A stretch of 64,000 nt of DNA from Hymenobacter negativus. GTDB taxonomy: Bacteria; Bacteroidota; Bacteroidia; Cytophagales; Hymenobacteraceae. Of this stretch, positions 52,146-61,700 are shown piece after piece; position 1 is the stretch's first letter; each line of letters starts with the position of its first letter. The notes beneath the pieces are model-generated. The model saw only the letters and a list, made by a program, of their open reading frames with translations. It made no database searches and had not been told where the DNA came from. A program made the position numbers and the translations under genes. The stretch lies in assembly GCF_017571495.1 (NCBI RefSeq), contig NZ_JAGETZ010000003.1, positions 1 through 64,000 on the forward strand, in the 5' to 3' direction.

Positions 52146-54545
52146 TTGCTCCTAAATTCCCACCCCCGCCTGCTGGCGTGCGTTGGCTTCGGCCTGCTGC
52201 TTGCTTCCGGCGCTCACGCCCAGCAGTACCAGCCCACCGCTACCGGCCTTCGCCTCAACACCGACTCGCTGACGGTGGAACTGCAGTTTTATGCGCCCGA
52301 CATTGTGCGGGTGCTGAAGTTTCCGAAAGGCCACGAAGTAGCGAAAAAAAGCCTGGCGGTGGTGCTGACGCCCGCCCCGGGCAAGCTGAAGTACGCCACC
52401 CGAAACGGCTTCATTAGCCTGAGCAGCGCCAGCACCGAAGCCCGCCTCGACGCCAAAACCGGGCAGGTGAGCTTCTTCACTGCCAAGGGACAGCCGCTGG
52501 TGCAGGAGCCGGCGCGGGGTTCGCGCTTCACGGCCAAAACCGACCTGGGCCAGCCTACCTACCGGGTGCAGCAGCTGTTTCAGCTGGCGCCTGGCGAGGC
52601 GGTGTACGGCCTGGGCCAGCACCAGGACGGCCACCTCAACTACCGGGGCCAGAAGCTGACCCTGAAACAGGGCAACATGAGCATTGCCGTGCCGGTGCTG
52701 CACTCCAGCAAAGGCTACGGGGTGTTCTGGGATAATTACTCGACCACCAAATTTGAAGACAACGCCCAGGCCACCACGTTCGATTCCGAAATTGGCGACT
52801 GCGCCGACTACTACGTGCTGAACGGGGGCGGCACGGCCGACGGCGTGGTGGCCCGCTACCGCAGCCTCACTGGCCAGGCCCCCATGTTTCCGCGCTGGAC
52901 GCTGGGCTTCTGGCAAAGCAAGGAGCGCTACAAAGGGCAGGAGGAGCTGATTAGCGTGGTCAAGAAGTACCGCAGCCTGGGCGTGCCCCTCGATGGCATT
53001 GTGCAGGACTGGCAGTACTGGGGCGAAGACAACGACCTCTGGAACTCCACCGAGTTTGGCAACCCGCGCTTCCCCAAGCCCCAGCGCATGGTGGACGAGG
53101 TGCACCAGCTGCACGCCCACCAGATTATTTCGGTGTGGCCCTCCTTCGGCAAGAAAACCAAGCTCTACCAGGAGCTGGCGGCCAAGGACATGCTCTTCGA
53201 CTTCATCACCTGGCCGCGCACGCCTCACGTGAAGGTCTACGATGCCTTCGACCCCGAGGCCCGCGACATCTACTGGAAATACTTGAACAAGAATATTTTC
53301 AGCCTGGGCATGGATGGCTGGTGGCTCGACGCGACCGAGCCCGACCAGCTCACGCCCTTCGACACCGACGACGACAACGAAACGGCCCTGGGCTCCTTCC
53401 GCCGGGTGCGCAACGCCTACCCACTTATGACCACCAGCGGCGTGGCGGAACACCAGCGCCAGACCAACCCGGATAAGCGCGTGTTCATCCTCACCCGCTC
53501 GGCCTTTGCCGGGCAGCAGCGCCAGGGCACTATGGTGTGGTCGGGCGATGTGAACTCGCGCTGGGACGTGCTGGCTAAGCAGGTGCCCGCCGCCCTCAGC
53601 CTGAGCCTGGCCGGCTTCCCGTACTGGAACAGCGACATCGGCGGCTTTTTCCCCTCCGGCGAGTACCCGAAAGGAGTGAAGGACCCGGCCTTTCAGGAGC
53701 TCTACACGCGCTGGCAGCAGTTTGCGGCTTTCACGCCCATGATGCGCAGCCACGGCGAGTTCACGCCCCGCGAGATTTACCAGTTTGGCGAGCGCGGCAC
53801 CTGGGCCTTCGATTCGCAGGAGAAGTACATCAACCTGCGCTACCGCCTGCTGCCTTACCTCTACTCCAACATGTGGCAGGTGACGCACAACGCCGGCACC
53901 CTGCTGCGCGCCCTGCCCATGGACTTCCCGCAGGACCCGAAGGTGGCCGACCTAAGCAGCGAGTATCTGTTCGGTCCGGCCTTCCTGGTGCGGCCCGTGA
54001 CGGAAGCGCAGTACGTGACGCGCCCCGACAAGAACACGCCCGTGCCCGCCAGTTTTTCGCAAACCAAGTCCACGGAAGTGTACCTGCCCGCTGGCGCCAG
54101 CTGGGTTGATTTCTGGACGGGCCAGCGCCAGACTGGCGGCCAAACCGTGCAGCGCGCCACGCCCATCGACCTCATGCCACTTTACGTGCGGGCTGGCTCG
54201 GTGCTGCCGTTGGGGCCACGCCAGCAATACACCGGCGAGAAAGACGGTGCGCCGCTGGAAATCCGGGTGTACCCCGGCGCTAATGGCGAATTCACGCTTT
54301 ACGAGGACGAAAACGACAATTACAACTATAAGAAGGGCGCCTATGCCACGATAACCATGCGCTGGAATGACAAAGCCCGGCAGCTGACTTTCGGCGACCG
54401 CACCGGCTCGTTTCCGGGCATGCAGGCGGCGCGCACGTTCCGCGTCATTGTGGTCGACGAGCAGCACGGCACTGGACTGGGCGAGGACAATGCCCCGGCC
54501 AAAGAGGTGAAATACAGTGGCAAGAAAACAACGGTTAAGCTTTGA
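52146..54545 (+). CDS. GH31 alpha-glucosidase/alpha-xylosidase-type enzyme, TTG start
   Basis: A 799-residue exported protein started at a TTG (52146), since no ATG or GTG occurs before well into the mature part; the signal peptide LLACVGFGLLLASGAHAQ follows. It has an N-terminal beta-sandwich (30-230), a GH31 barrel with nucleophile Asp about 395 in GWWLDATEPD and acid/base Asp about 468 in MVWSGDVNSRWDVLAKQ, then two C-terminal beta domains (a DUF5110-like end). The SGDVNSRW version of the second motif occurs in alpha-xylosidases of xyloglucan loci. It would remove alpha-linked xylose or glucose. Confidence 0.9.
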   Translation: MLLNSHPRLLACVGFGLLLASGAHAQQYQPTATGLRLNTDSLTVELQFYAPDIVRVLKFPKGHEVAKKSLAVVLTPAPGKLKYATRNGFISLSSASTEARLDAKTGQVSFFTAKGQPLVQEPARGSRFTAKTDLGQPTYRVQQLFQLAPGEAVYGLGQHQDGHLNYRGQKLTLKQGNMSIAVPVLHSSKGYGVFWDNYSTTKFEDNAQATTFDSEIGDCADYYVLNGGGTADGVVARYRSLTGQAPMFPRWTLGFWQSKERYKGQEELISVVKKYRSLGVPLDGIVQDWQYWGEDNDLWNSTEFGNPRFPKPQRMVDEVHQLHAHQIISVWPSFGKKTKLYQELAAKDMLFDFITWPRTPHVKVYDAFDPEARDIYWKYLNKNIFSLGMDGWWLDATEPDQLTPFDTDDDNETALGSFRRVRNAYPLMTTSGVAEHQRQTNPDKRVFILTRSAFAGQQRQGTMVWSGDVNSRWDVLAKQVPAALSLSLAGFPYWNSDIGGFFPSGEYPKGVKDPAFQELYTRWQQFAAFTPMMRSHGEFTPREIYQFGERGTWAFDSQEKYINLRYRLLPYLYSNMWQVTHNAGTLLRALPMDFPQDPKVADLSSEYLFGPAFLVRPVTEAQYVTRPDKNTPVPASFSQTKSTEVYLPAGASWVDFWTGQRQTGGQTVQRATPIDLMPLYVRAGSVLPLGPRQQYTGEKDGAPLEIRVYPGANGEFTLYEDENDNYNYKKGAYATITMRWNDKARQLTFGDRTGSFPGMQAARTFRVIVVDEQHGTGLGEDNAPAKEVKYSGKKTTVKL

Positions 54546-54593
54546 GTAGTAGCTGTTCGTGTTAGTTAAGGGCCATAAAACAAGTCGTTAAAT

Positions 54594-56549
54594 ATGAGTA
54601 CTCTGCGTTCCTGTGTGGCCGCTCTGCTGCTGGCCGCTGCTGCATTGCCAGCGAAAGCGCAACAAGGCAGTGCCGGCAAGCGCATTAGCCCCGATTTGTT
54701 CGGCATTTTCTTCGAAGACATCAACTACGCGGCCGACGGTGGCCTCTACGCCGAGCTGGTGCAAAACCGCTCCTTCGAATACAACCCCAGCGACCACGGC
54801 GGCTGGCACCCGCTCACCAGCTGGGACTATCTGCACGAAGGGTACGCCATGGGCAGCATCTCGGTAGAAAGCGCCGCGCCCCTGCACGCCAACAACCCGC
54901 ACTATGTGCAGCTGCGCGTTGAAAGTCCTTTCCAGAAAGGCCTGGGGCTGCGAAATGCCGGTTTCGATGGCATCCCCCTGAAAGCAGGGGAGAAGTACGA
55001 TTTTTCGCTGTTTGCCCGCACTAAGTCAGGCGCGGCCATGCCCCTGCTGGTGCAGCTGCGCGACGCCAAAGGTGCCGTGCTGGCCGAGACCACGCTTTCG
55101 GCGCAGGGAGCGGGCTGGCAGCCGTACCGGGCCACCCTCGCGCCCACGGCCGCCGCGCCCGATGCCAGCCTGGTGGTGCTGGCCATCGCCAAGGGCGTGG
55201 TTGACCTGGACATGGTGTCGCTATTTCCGCAGAAGACCTTCCACAACCACCCCAACGGCCTGCGCGCCGACCTGGCCCAGGTGGTGGCCGACCTGCAACC
55301 CAAGTTCGTGCGCTTCCCCGGCGGCTGCCTGGCCCACGGCGACGGCCTCGACAACCTCTACGATTGGAAGAAAACCATTGGCCCGGTGGAGCAGCGTGTG
55401 GCCCAGCGCAACATCTGGAACTACCACCAAACGGCCGGCCTGGGCTATTTCGAGTACTTCCAGTTTTGCGAAGACGTGGAAGCCAAGCCGCTGCCCGTGG
55501 TGGCGGCCGGCGTGAGCTGCCAAAACTCGGGCGGCTCGTGGAAGATTGGCGGCACGGGCCAGCAATGCGTGCCGCTGGCCGACATGGCCGCTTACACCCA
55601 GGACGTGCTCGACCTGATTGAGTACGCCAACGGGCCGGCTACCTCTGCCTGGGGCGCCAGGCGGGCCGCTGCCGGCCACCCCGCGCCGTTCAACCTGCAG
55701 TACATCGGCATCGGCAACGAGGACAAGCAGACGCCGGAGTTTCGGGAGCGGTTCCGGCTGATTTACGAGGCTGTGCGGGCGAAATACCCCAACATCGAGG
55801 TGATTGGCACCGTGGGGCCGTCGCCGAAAGGGGAGGACTACGACCAGGGCTGGGCCTTCGCCAACCAGTTGCGCGTGCCGCTGGTGGACGAGCATTACTA
55901 CGAAAAGCCGCAGTGGTTTCTGGCCAACAACCAGCGCTACGATGGCTACGACCGGCAAAAGTCGAAAGTGTACCTGGGCGAGTATGCCTCCTGGGGCAAT
56001 ACCTTATTCAACGCCCTGGCCGAGGCCGCCTACATGACCAGCCTGGAACGCAACGGCGACGTGGTGCGGCTGGCATCCTACGCGCCACTGCTGGCCAAGG
56101 AAAACCACACGCAGTGGAATCCCGACCTGATTTATTTCAACAACTCAACCGTGGTGCCCACCGCGAACTACTACGTGCAGCAGCTGTTTGGTCAGAACCA
56201 GGGCGACGAATACTTCGGGGGCGTCACGGCGCTGACTTCCAACGTCGCGCCCACCGATTCGGCCGTGGTCAGCTCTTGCGTGCGCGATGCGAAAACCGGT
56301 GATGTCATCCTCAAGCTGGTGAACCCCGGCGGCAAAGGCCAGGTGGTAGGCGTTAACCTGGCCCGTTTCAAAGGCTTGACCACCAATGCCTCGCTCAGCG
56401 TGCTAACCAGCGCGCGCAATGCTTCAAATACCTTTGCCACTCCCCGAATGGTGCTGCCTAGTGTGTCGCCTTTCAAAGCCGGTAAGACCTTCGCCTACAC
56501 CGTGGCGCCCTATTCGCTGGCGGTTATACGGGTGAAGGGCAAGCGGTAA
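54594..56549 (+). CDS. GH51 alpha-L-arabinofuranosidase (long form with carbohydrate-binding insert)
   Basis: A 651-residue protein with a signal peptide ending PAKAQ. The start KRISPDLFGIFFEDINYAADGGLYAELVQNRSFEY is typical of the long GH51 branch, followed by a CBM4_9-like beta-sandwich (about 90-220), the barrel (QPKFVRFPGGCLAHGDG, YIGIGNEDKQTPEF with acid/base Glu about 376, VYLGEYASWGN with nucleophile Glu about 463), and a C-terminal beta domain. It removes terminal alpha-L-arabinofuranosyl groups. A second, shorter GH51 gene follows 55 nt on. Confidence 0.9.
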   Translation: MSTLRSCVAALLLAAAALPAKAQQGSAGKRISPDLFGIFFEDINYAADGGLYAELVQNRSFEYNPSDHGGWHPLTSWDYLHEGYAMGSISVESAAPLHANNPHYVQLRVESPFQKGLGLRNAGFDGIPLKAGEKYDFSLFARTKSGAAMPLLVQLRDAKGAVLAETTLSAQGAGWQPYRATLAPTAAAPDASLVVLAIAKGVVDLDMVSLFPQKTFHNHPNGLRADLAQVVADLQPKFVRFPGGCLAHGDGLDNLYDWKKTIGPVEQRVAQRNIWNYHQTAGLGYFEYFQFCEDVEAKPLPVVAAGVSCQNSGGSWKIGGTGQQCVPLADMAAYTQDVLDLIEYANGPATSAWGARRAAAGHPAPFNLQYIGIGNEDKQTPEFRERFRLIYEAVRAKYPNIEVIGTVGPSPKGEDYDQGWAFANQLRVPLVDEHYYEKPQWFLANNQRYDGYDRQKSKVYLGEYASWGNTLFNALAEAAYMTSLERNGDVVRLASYAPLLAKENHTQWNPDLIYFNNSTVVPTANYYVQQLFGQNQGDEYFGGVTALTSNVAPTDSAVVSSCVRDAKTGDVILKLVNPGGKGQVVGVNLARFKGLTTNASLSVLTSARNASNTFATPRMVLPSVSPFKAGKTFAYTVAPYSLAVIRVKGKR

Positions 56550-56604
56550 CCTCTCTGCTACACAGTTAAAACTAACGCTCATTAACTCCCACCAAACCCA
56601 CTAC

Positions 56605-58158
56605 ATGAAACATTATTTCTCCGCTTGGCTCACCGCTGTTGCTCTGGCTGCTCCGCTGCTGGTTGCAGCCCAAACCGTACAGATGACCGTGCAGCCCGGC
56701 GACCCCAAGCTCATCATCAGCAAGCACATTCAGGGGCAATTCGCTGAGCACCTGGGGCGCTGCATCTACGACGGCATCTGGGTCGACGAAAAGCTGAACG
56801 TACCCAAGCAGGGCCGCATCCGGATGGACGTGGTGCAGGCCCTGCAAAAAATCCACGTGCCCAACCTGCGCTGGCCCGGCGGCTGCTTCGCCGATACTTA
56901 CCACTGGCACGACGGTGTGGGTCCCAGCGCCCAGCGCCCCAAGATGCTAAACCTGTGGTGGGGCAACACCTTGGAGGATAACAGCTTTGGTACGCACGAA
57001 TTTCTGGAAGTGTGCCAGCTGCTGGGCACCGAGCCCTACCTGGCGGCCAACGTAGGCAGCGGCACCGTGCAGGAAATGGCCAATTGGATGGAATACCTGA
57101 ACTCCAACGAGGACACGCCCATGGTGCTGGAGCGCCGCAAAAATGGCCACCCCGAGCCCTACAAAGTGAGCTGGTGGGGCATCGGCAACGAAAGCTGGGG
57201 CTGCGGCGGCAACATGACGGCCAACTACTACACCGATGTGTACAAGCGCTACGCCACCTTCGCCCACGACTACCCCGGCACTCGCCTCAAGCGCATCGTG
57301 AGCGGCGCTAACGGCGACGACGCCAACTGGACCGAAACCTGCATGAAAAACATCCCGCTGAACCAGATGTGGGGCCTCACCCTGCACCAGTACACGCTGC
57401 CCACCGGCAGCTGGAGCGGCAGCAAGGGCAAGGCCACCGGTTTTGGCGAGGACATGTACTTCAGCACCCTGCGCAACGGGCTGAAAATGGATGCCATCGT
57501 GGCCAAGCATGCGGCCATCATGGACAAGTATGATAAAGACAAGAAGGTGGCGCTGCTGGTGGACGAGTGGGGCGTGTGGACCGACGTAGAGCCCGGCACC
57601 AACCCCGGTTTCCTGTACCAGCAAAACACCTTGCGCGATGCCCTGCTGGCCGGGACCACCCTCAACATCTTCAACAACCACTGCGACCGGGTGCGCGGCG
57701 CCAACTTAGCCCAGGCCGTGAACGTGCTGCAAGCCGTTATCCTGACGGAAAAAGAGAAGATGCTGCTCACGCCCACCTACCACGTCTTCGACCTCTACCA
57801 GGTACACCAGGATGCGGAGTATTTGCCAATGAGTTTTAGCAGCCCCGACTATGCGTTTGGCAACGAGAAAATCCCGGCGCTGAATGCCTCGGCTTCGAAG
57901 GACAAAAACGGCGCAGTACATATTTCCCTTGTCAACCTCGACCCCAAAAACGCCCTGACACTGGAAACCGCCCTGCCCGGCGTGAACTGGAAAGCCGTGA
58001 CCGGCCGCATTCTTACCTCGGCCAGCGTGAGCGACTACAACACCTTCGACAAACCCAATACCGTGCAACTGGCCGACTTCAAAGGGGCCAAAAAGAAAGG
58101 CGCCAACCTGGCCGTGACGCTGCCAGCCAAGTCCGTAGTAGTGCTGGAATTGAAGTAG
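56605..58158 (+). CDS. GH51 alpha-N-arabinofuranosidase (short form)
   Basis: A 517-residue protein with a signal peptide ending LLVAAQ. It shows the compact GH51 layout: ISKHIQGQFAEHLGRCIYDGIWVDE, LRWPGGCFADTYHWHDGVGP, VSWWGIGNESWGCGGNM (acid/base Glu about 196), LLVDEWGVWTDVEPGTNPGFLYQQNTLRDALLAG (nucleophile Glu about 321) and FNNHCDRVRGANLAQAVNVLQA. The fold ends in a beta domain. It cleaves alpha-L-arabinofuranosides from arabinan or arabinoxylan-type oligosaccharides. Last gene of the plus-strand enzyme run; terminator at 58362. Confidence 0.93.
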   Translation: MKHYFSAWLTAVALAAPLLVAAQTVQMTVQPGDPKLIISKHIQGQFAEHLGRCIYDGIWVDEKLNVPKQGRIRMDVVQALQKIHVPNLRWPGGCFADTYHWHDGVGPSAQRPKMLNLWWGNTLEDNSFGTHEFLEVCQLLGTEPYLAANVGSGTVQEMANWMEYLNSNEDTPMVLERRKNGHPEPYKVSWWGIGNESWGCGGNMTANYYTDVYKRYATFAHDYPGTRLKRIVSGANGDDANWTETCMKNIPLNQMWGLTLHQYTLPTGSWSGSKGKATGFGEDMYFSTLRNGLKMDAIVAKHAAIMDKYDKDKKVALLVDEWGVWTDVEPGTNPGFLYQQNTLRDALLAGTTLNIFNNHCDRVRGANLAQAVNVLQAVILTEKEKMLLTPTYHVFDLYQVHQDAEYLPMSFSSPDYAFGNEKIPALNASASKDKNGAVHISLVNLDPKNALTLETALPGVNWKAVTGRILTSASVSDYNTFDKPNTVQLADFKGAKKKGANLAVTLPAKSVVVLELK

Positions 58159-58738
58159 GACTTACGCAGGCAGCTGATTCCCATTTTTCGAGCTTGCAGA
58201 TTTAATAATTTGCTCATCGCCAAACCGTGGTTTGACGCAGCTTTGAGCGAGACAAAGCGTTGGCTTCGGACTCCTGGTGGCGTTGGGCAGCAGCTACCCG
58301 GCGTGTTTGGAGCGGTAGCGGCCAGGGCCAGTTTAGTCATCACTATACAGGAGTATGCATGAAAAAGCCCTTGGCAGTAATGCCAGGGGCTTTTTTTGAT
58401 GCTTCTGGTGTTTTCTCAGCTTGGCCAGCAGCTGGTGTTCACGTCAGCAATATAGCGCCCGGTCGCAATCGTAGCAACAAGGGCGACAGCTCCCGAAAAA
58501 AATCTGCGGAAAGCGGCTCCGGCAGCCGGCTTAGGGCGCGAGCGATGTGCGCAAGGACGACTAGCTGGCGTACGGTTGAGGTGTGGGTAGTATGTATCGG
58601 GTCAGTTCGTTAGCTGGCAGAATAAGGAATAGCTTCTCGCAAGTGAAGGATTTCTTCATTATTGGAAAATTATAATAAAAGCCTGCTCTAATTCTGTAAA
58701 TTGCTTTCACATCCACGTCCATCAACCCTTTCCATTTT
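58159..58738. other. Intergenic stretch after the enzyme run
   Basis: 580 bp without a supported gene. It contains the terminator at 58362-58397 and, from about 58620, an AT-rich stretch (GGAAAATTATAATAAAAGCC) that probably holds the promoter of the large T9SS protein gene. Confidence 0.4.
58362..58397 (+). terminator. Rho-independent terminator
   Basis: A 15-bp stem with one T-G wobble (arms 58362-58376 and 58381-58395; GTAA loop) is followed by more T. It lies about 200 nt after the last GH51 stop, so it is a likely end for the SusC-to-GH51 transcript. Confidence 0.8.
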
Positions 58739-61700
58739 ATGCATAAACCTCTATTCTGTGGGCACCAGCAGGTGCTTGCCCAACTGCTTATGCCTGGCAA
58801 GCGCCTAATGGCTGGTGTGGGCTTGCTGCTGGCCAGCCTGACCGCCCAGGCGCAGACCACCACCGTATTTGACGAAACCTTTGAAGGGGCCACCAACAGC
58901 TTTACCGCGGCAAACAGTGGCTCGGTCAACCAATGGTTTGTGGGTGCGGTGGGCGGCAACGGGCCTACCACGGCGGGCACCAGGGCCGCATTCGTCAGCA
59001 ACGACGGGGGCGTGACCAATGCCTACACCCTCGGTACGGCCGCCATTACCCATCTCTACCGCGACGTGACCTTTCCGGCGGGGCAGGGGGCCGTGCAGGT
59101 AAGCTTCGATTGGAAGGCCGGCGGCGAGAGCGTTTTCGACTACTTGCAGGTCTTCATAGTGCCGGCCACCGTGACGCCCATTGCGGGCACATCGTTTACG
59201 TCCGGCACCGCCGGCGTTGTGCAGCTGGGCGATAACCTGAACCTGCAAAGCGCCTTTGGCCGCACCACGTTTCCCCTGCCGCCCAGTGTGGCTGGCACCA
59301 CGCAGCGGCTGGTGTTTACCTGGCGCAACGATGCGGGTGGCGGCGCCCAGCCGCCCGTGGCCCTCGATAATATCACCGTAACGGCCCGCGTGGCCGCGCC
59401 CCTCAGCGGGGCCTACACCATCAACAGCGCCCAGGCCACGGCGGGCACCAATTTCACGAGCTTCACCGACGCCGCAGCGGCCCTGAACCTGGACGGCGTG
59501 AGCGGCCCCGTGACGTTTGCGGTGAGCGGTGGGCCCTACATTGAGCAGCTGCAGCTGGCCCAGATACCGGGGGCCAGCGCCACCAATACCGTGGTGGTGA
59601 ATGGCGGCGGGCGCACCATTCAGTACGCGCCGGGCGATGCCTTTCGGCGGGCGGTGGTGCAGCTCAACGGCACCGATTACACCACCATCAACAACCTGGT
59701 GATTGATGCCACGGGCGGCGGCACGCCCGGTACCTACGGCTACGGCGTGCTGCTGACCAACGCGGCCGATAACGACCGGATTACCAACTGCACCATCAAC
59801 GCCGGCCTCAGCAGCACCTCGACCAACTTTGCAGGCATTGTGGTGAACGGGGCGACGTCGAGCGCCACCACTCCCGGCAACTCCGCCAACAGCATGACAC
59901 TGGAGGGCAACACCGTTAACGGGGGGTACTACAGCCTGAGCTTGTTTGGCAACAGCACCACGGCTCTGAATACGGGCAACGTGATTCGGAACAACAACTT
60001 CCGGGACTTTTACACCTACGGCATTTACACGGGTTACCAGGATGGGGCTCAGTTCGTTGGCAACGACATCAGCCGGCCCTTGCGGACCAGCCCCGGTGCG
60101 TACTACGGCATCTACACGTTTGGCGGTTCGCGCGGGCAGGCCATCGAAAAAAACCGTTTTCACGACCCCTATACCGGCAACCCGACCTCGACCAACCTGG
60201 TGTATGGCGTGTATGTAGTAACGAGCACCGGCGGAACGGCCACCACGCCCAACGACGTGGTGAATAACGCTTTCTACAACCTCAACGGCAACGGCCTGGA
60301 ATACCTGATTTACAATTCAGCGTCGGCTTACGTCCGCATCTACAACAACACCATCGTGTCTGATGACCAGGCAGCTACCACCTCAGCCGTCACCTACGGT
60401 ATTTACAACACCGGTGCCAATACGGATGTCAAGAACAACATCGTGAGCATTTCGCGTACGGGGTCGGGCCTGAAATACGCGCTGTATTACACGGTGGCCA
60501 CGGCCAGCAACTACAATGACTTGTACACGCCCACCGGCAACGTGGGCTACTACAATGCCACCTTCGCCACGCTGGCCAACTGGCAAACCGCCAACGGCGC
60601 TGCCTTCGACCAGAACAGCATCTCCGCCGACCCCGTTTTTGCGGGGGCCAGCGCCGGCAACCTCCAACCCGACAACGTGCTGCTGAACAACGTCGGCACG
60701 CCGCTGGCCCGCGTAACGGAGGACATTAGCGGAACCCCTCGTGGTGCGGCACCGGATTTGGGCGCGGTTGAGTTCACCGCCTTGGCCGTTGATGTGGCAC
60801 CGGTGAGCCTGCTGGGCCCGGCGGCCGGAGCCGGCTGCTTCGGTCCGGCGGAGGCCATTATTGTGCAGGTGCGCAACAACGGCACGGCCGCGCTGAACTT
60901 CGCCAGCAACCCCGCCACCGTGACGGTGGTGGCCACGTGGCCCGGGGGCACCACACAAACCTTCACCGGCACGGTAGCATCCGGCACCCTGGCCAGCGGC
61001 GCCACCCAGGCCGTGACCCTGACTGGCACCCTGGATATGACGGCCTTGGGCAGCTACTCCTTTGCTATAACGGCTACCGTGACCGGCGACCTCAACTCCG
61101 GCAACAACCTGCTGCCAACTGCCACCACCCGTACGACCATCGTGCCCATTGCCGGTACCCTGGCCTCGGGTGTGCTGAGCCTGTGTGGCAGCGGCACCGC
61201 CGGCCTGGCGCTGACGGGCGCGGCCGGGGGCAACCTCCAGTACCAGACCAGCCCGGACAACGTGACGTTTACTGACATCGTGGGAGCTACGGCTGCTACC
61301 TATACTACCCCGACGCTCACCACGACCACTTACTACCGGGTCCGCTCCACCTGCAACGCCAACACGGTGTATAGCAACGCCGTGCCGGTGACGGTGAACA
61401 ACCCAGTCATTTCGGCCGCGCCCTCGCCACTGAACACCTGCGCCGGGGCCACGGCCTTGCTATCGGCCACGGTGCCGGCCGGTATTTCGGTGCGTTACTT
61501 CGCAGCGGCTGCGGGCGGCACCGCCGTGGGTACGGGGAATCCCTTTACCACGCCCGTTCTTACAGCAAACGCTACCTACTACGCCGAAGCGTTTGCTGCC
61601 ACCACCAGCGTGGCCGGCCTTGCCGACAACAGTTCGGCCAATGGCACATTTTCGCAGTCTACCCTCACGGATTATGCCTTGGGATTTGCAGTGACGCAGG

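Noticed and set aside
52152..53888. A 578-codon minus-strand frame opposite the GH31 gene
   Set aside because: Shadow of a GC-rich coding strand; no recognisable domain, and GH31 catalytic motifs lie on the plus strand.
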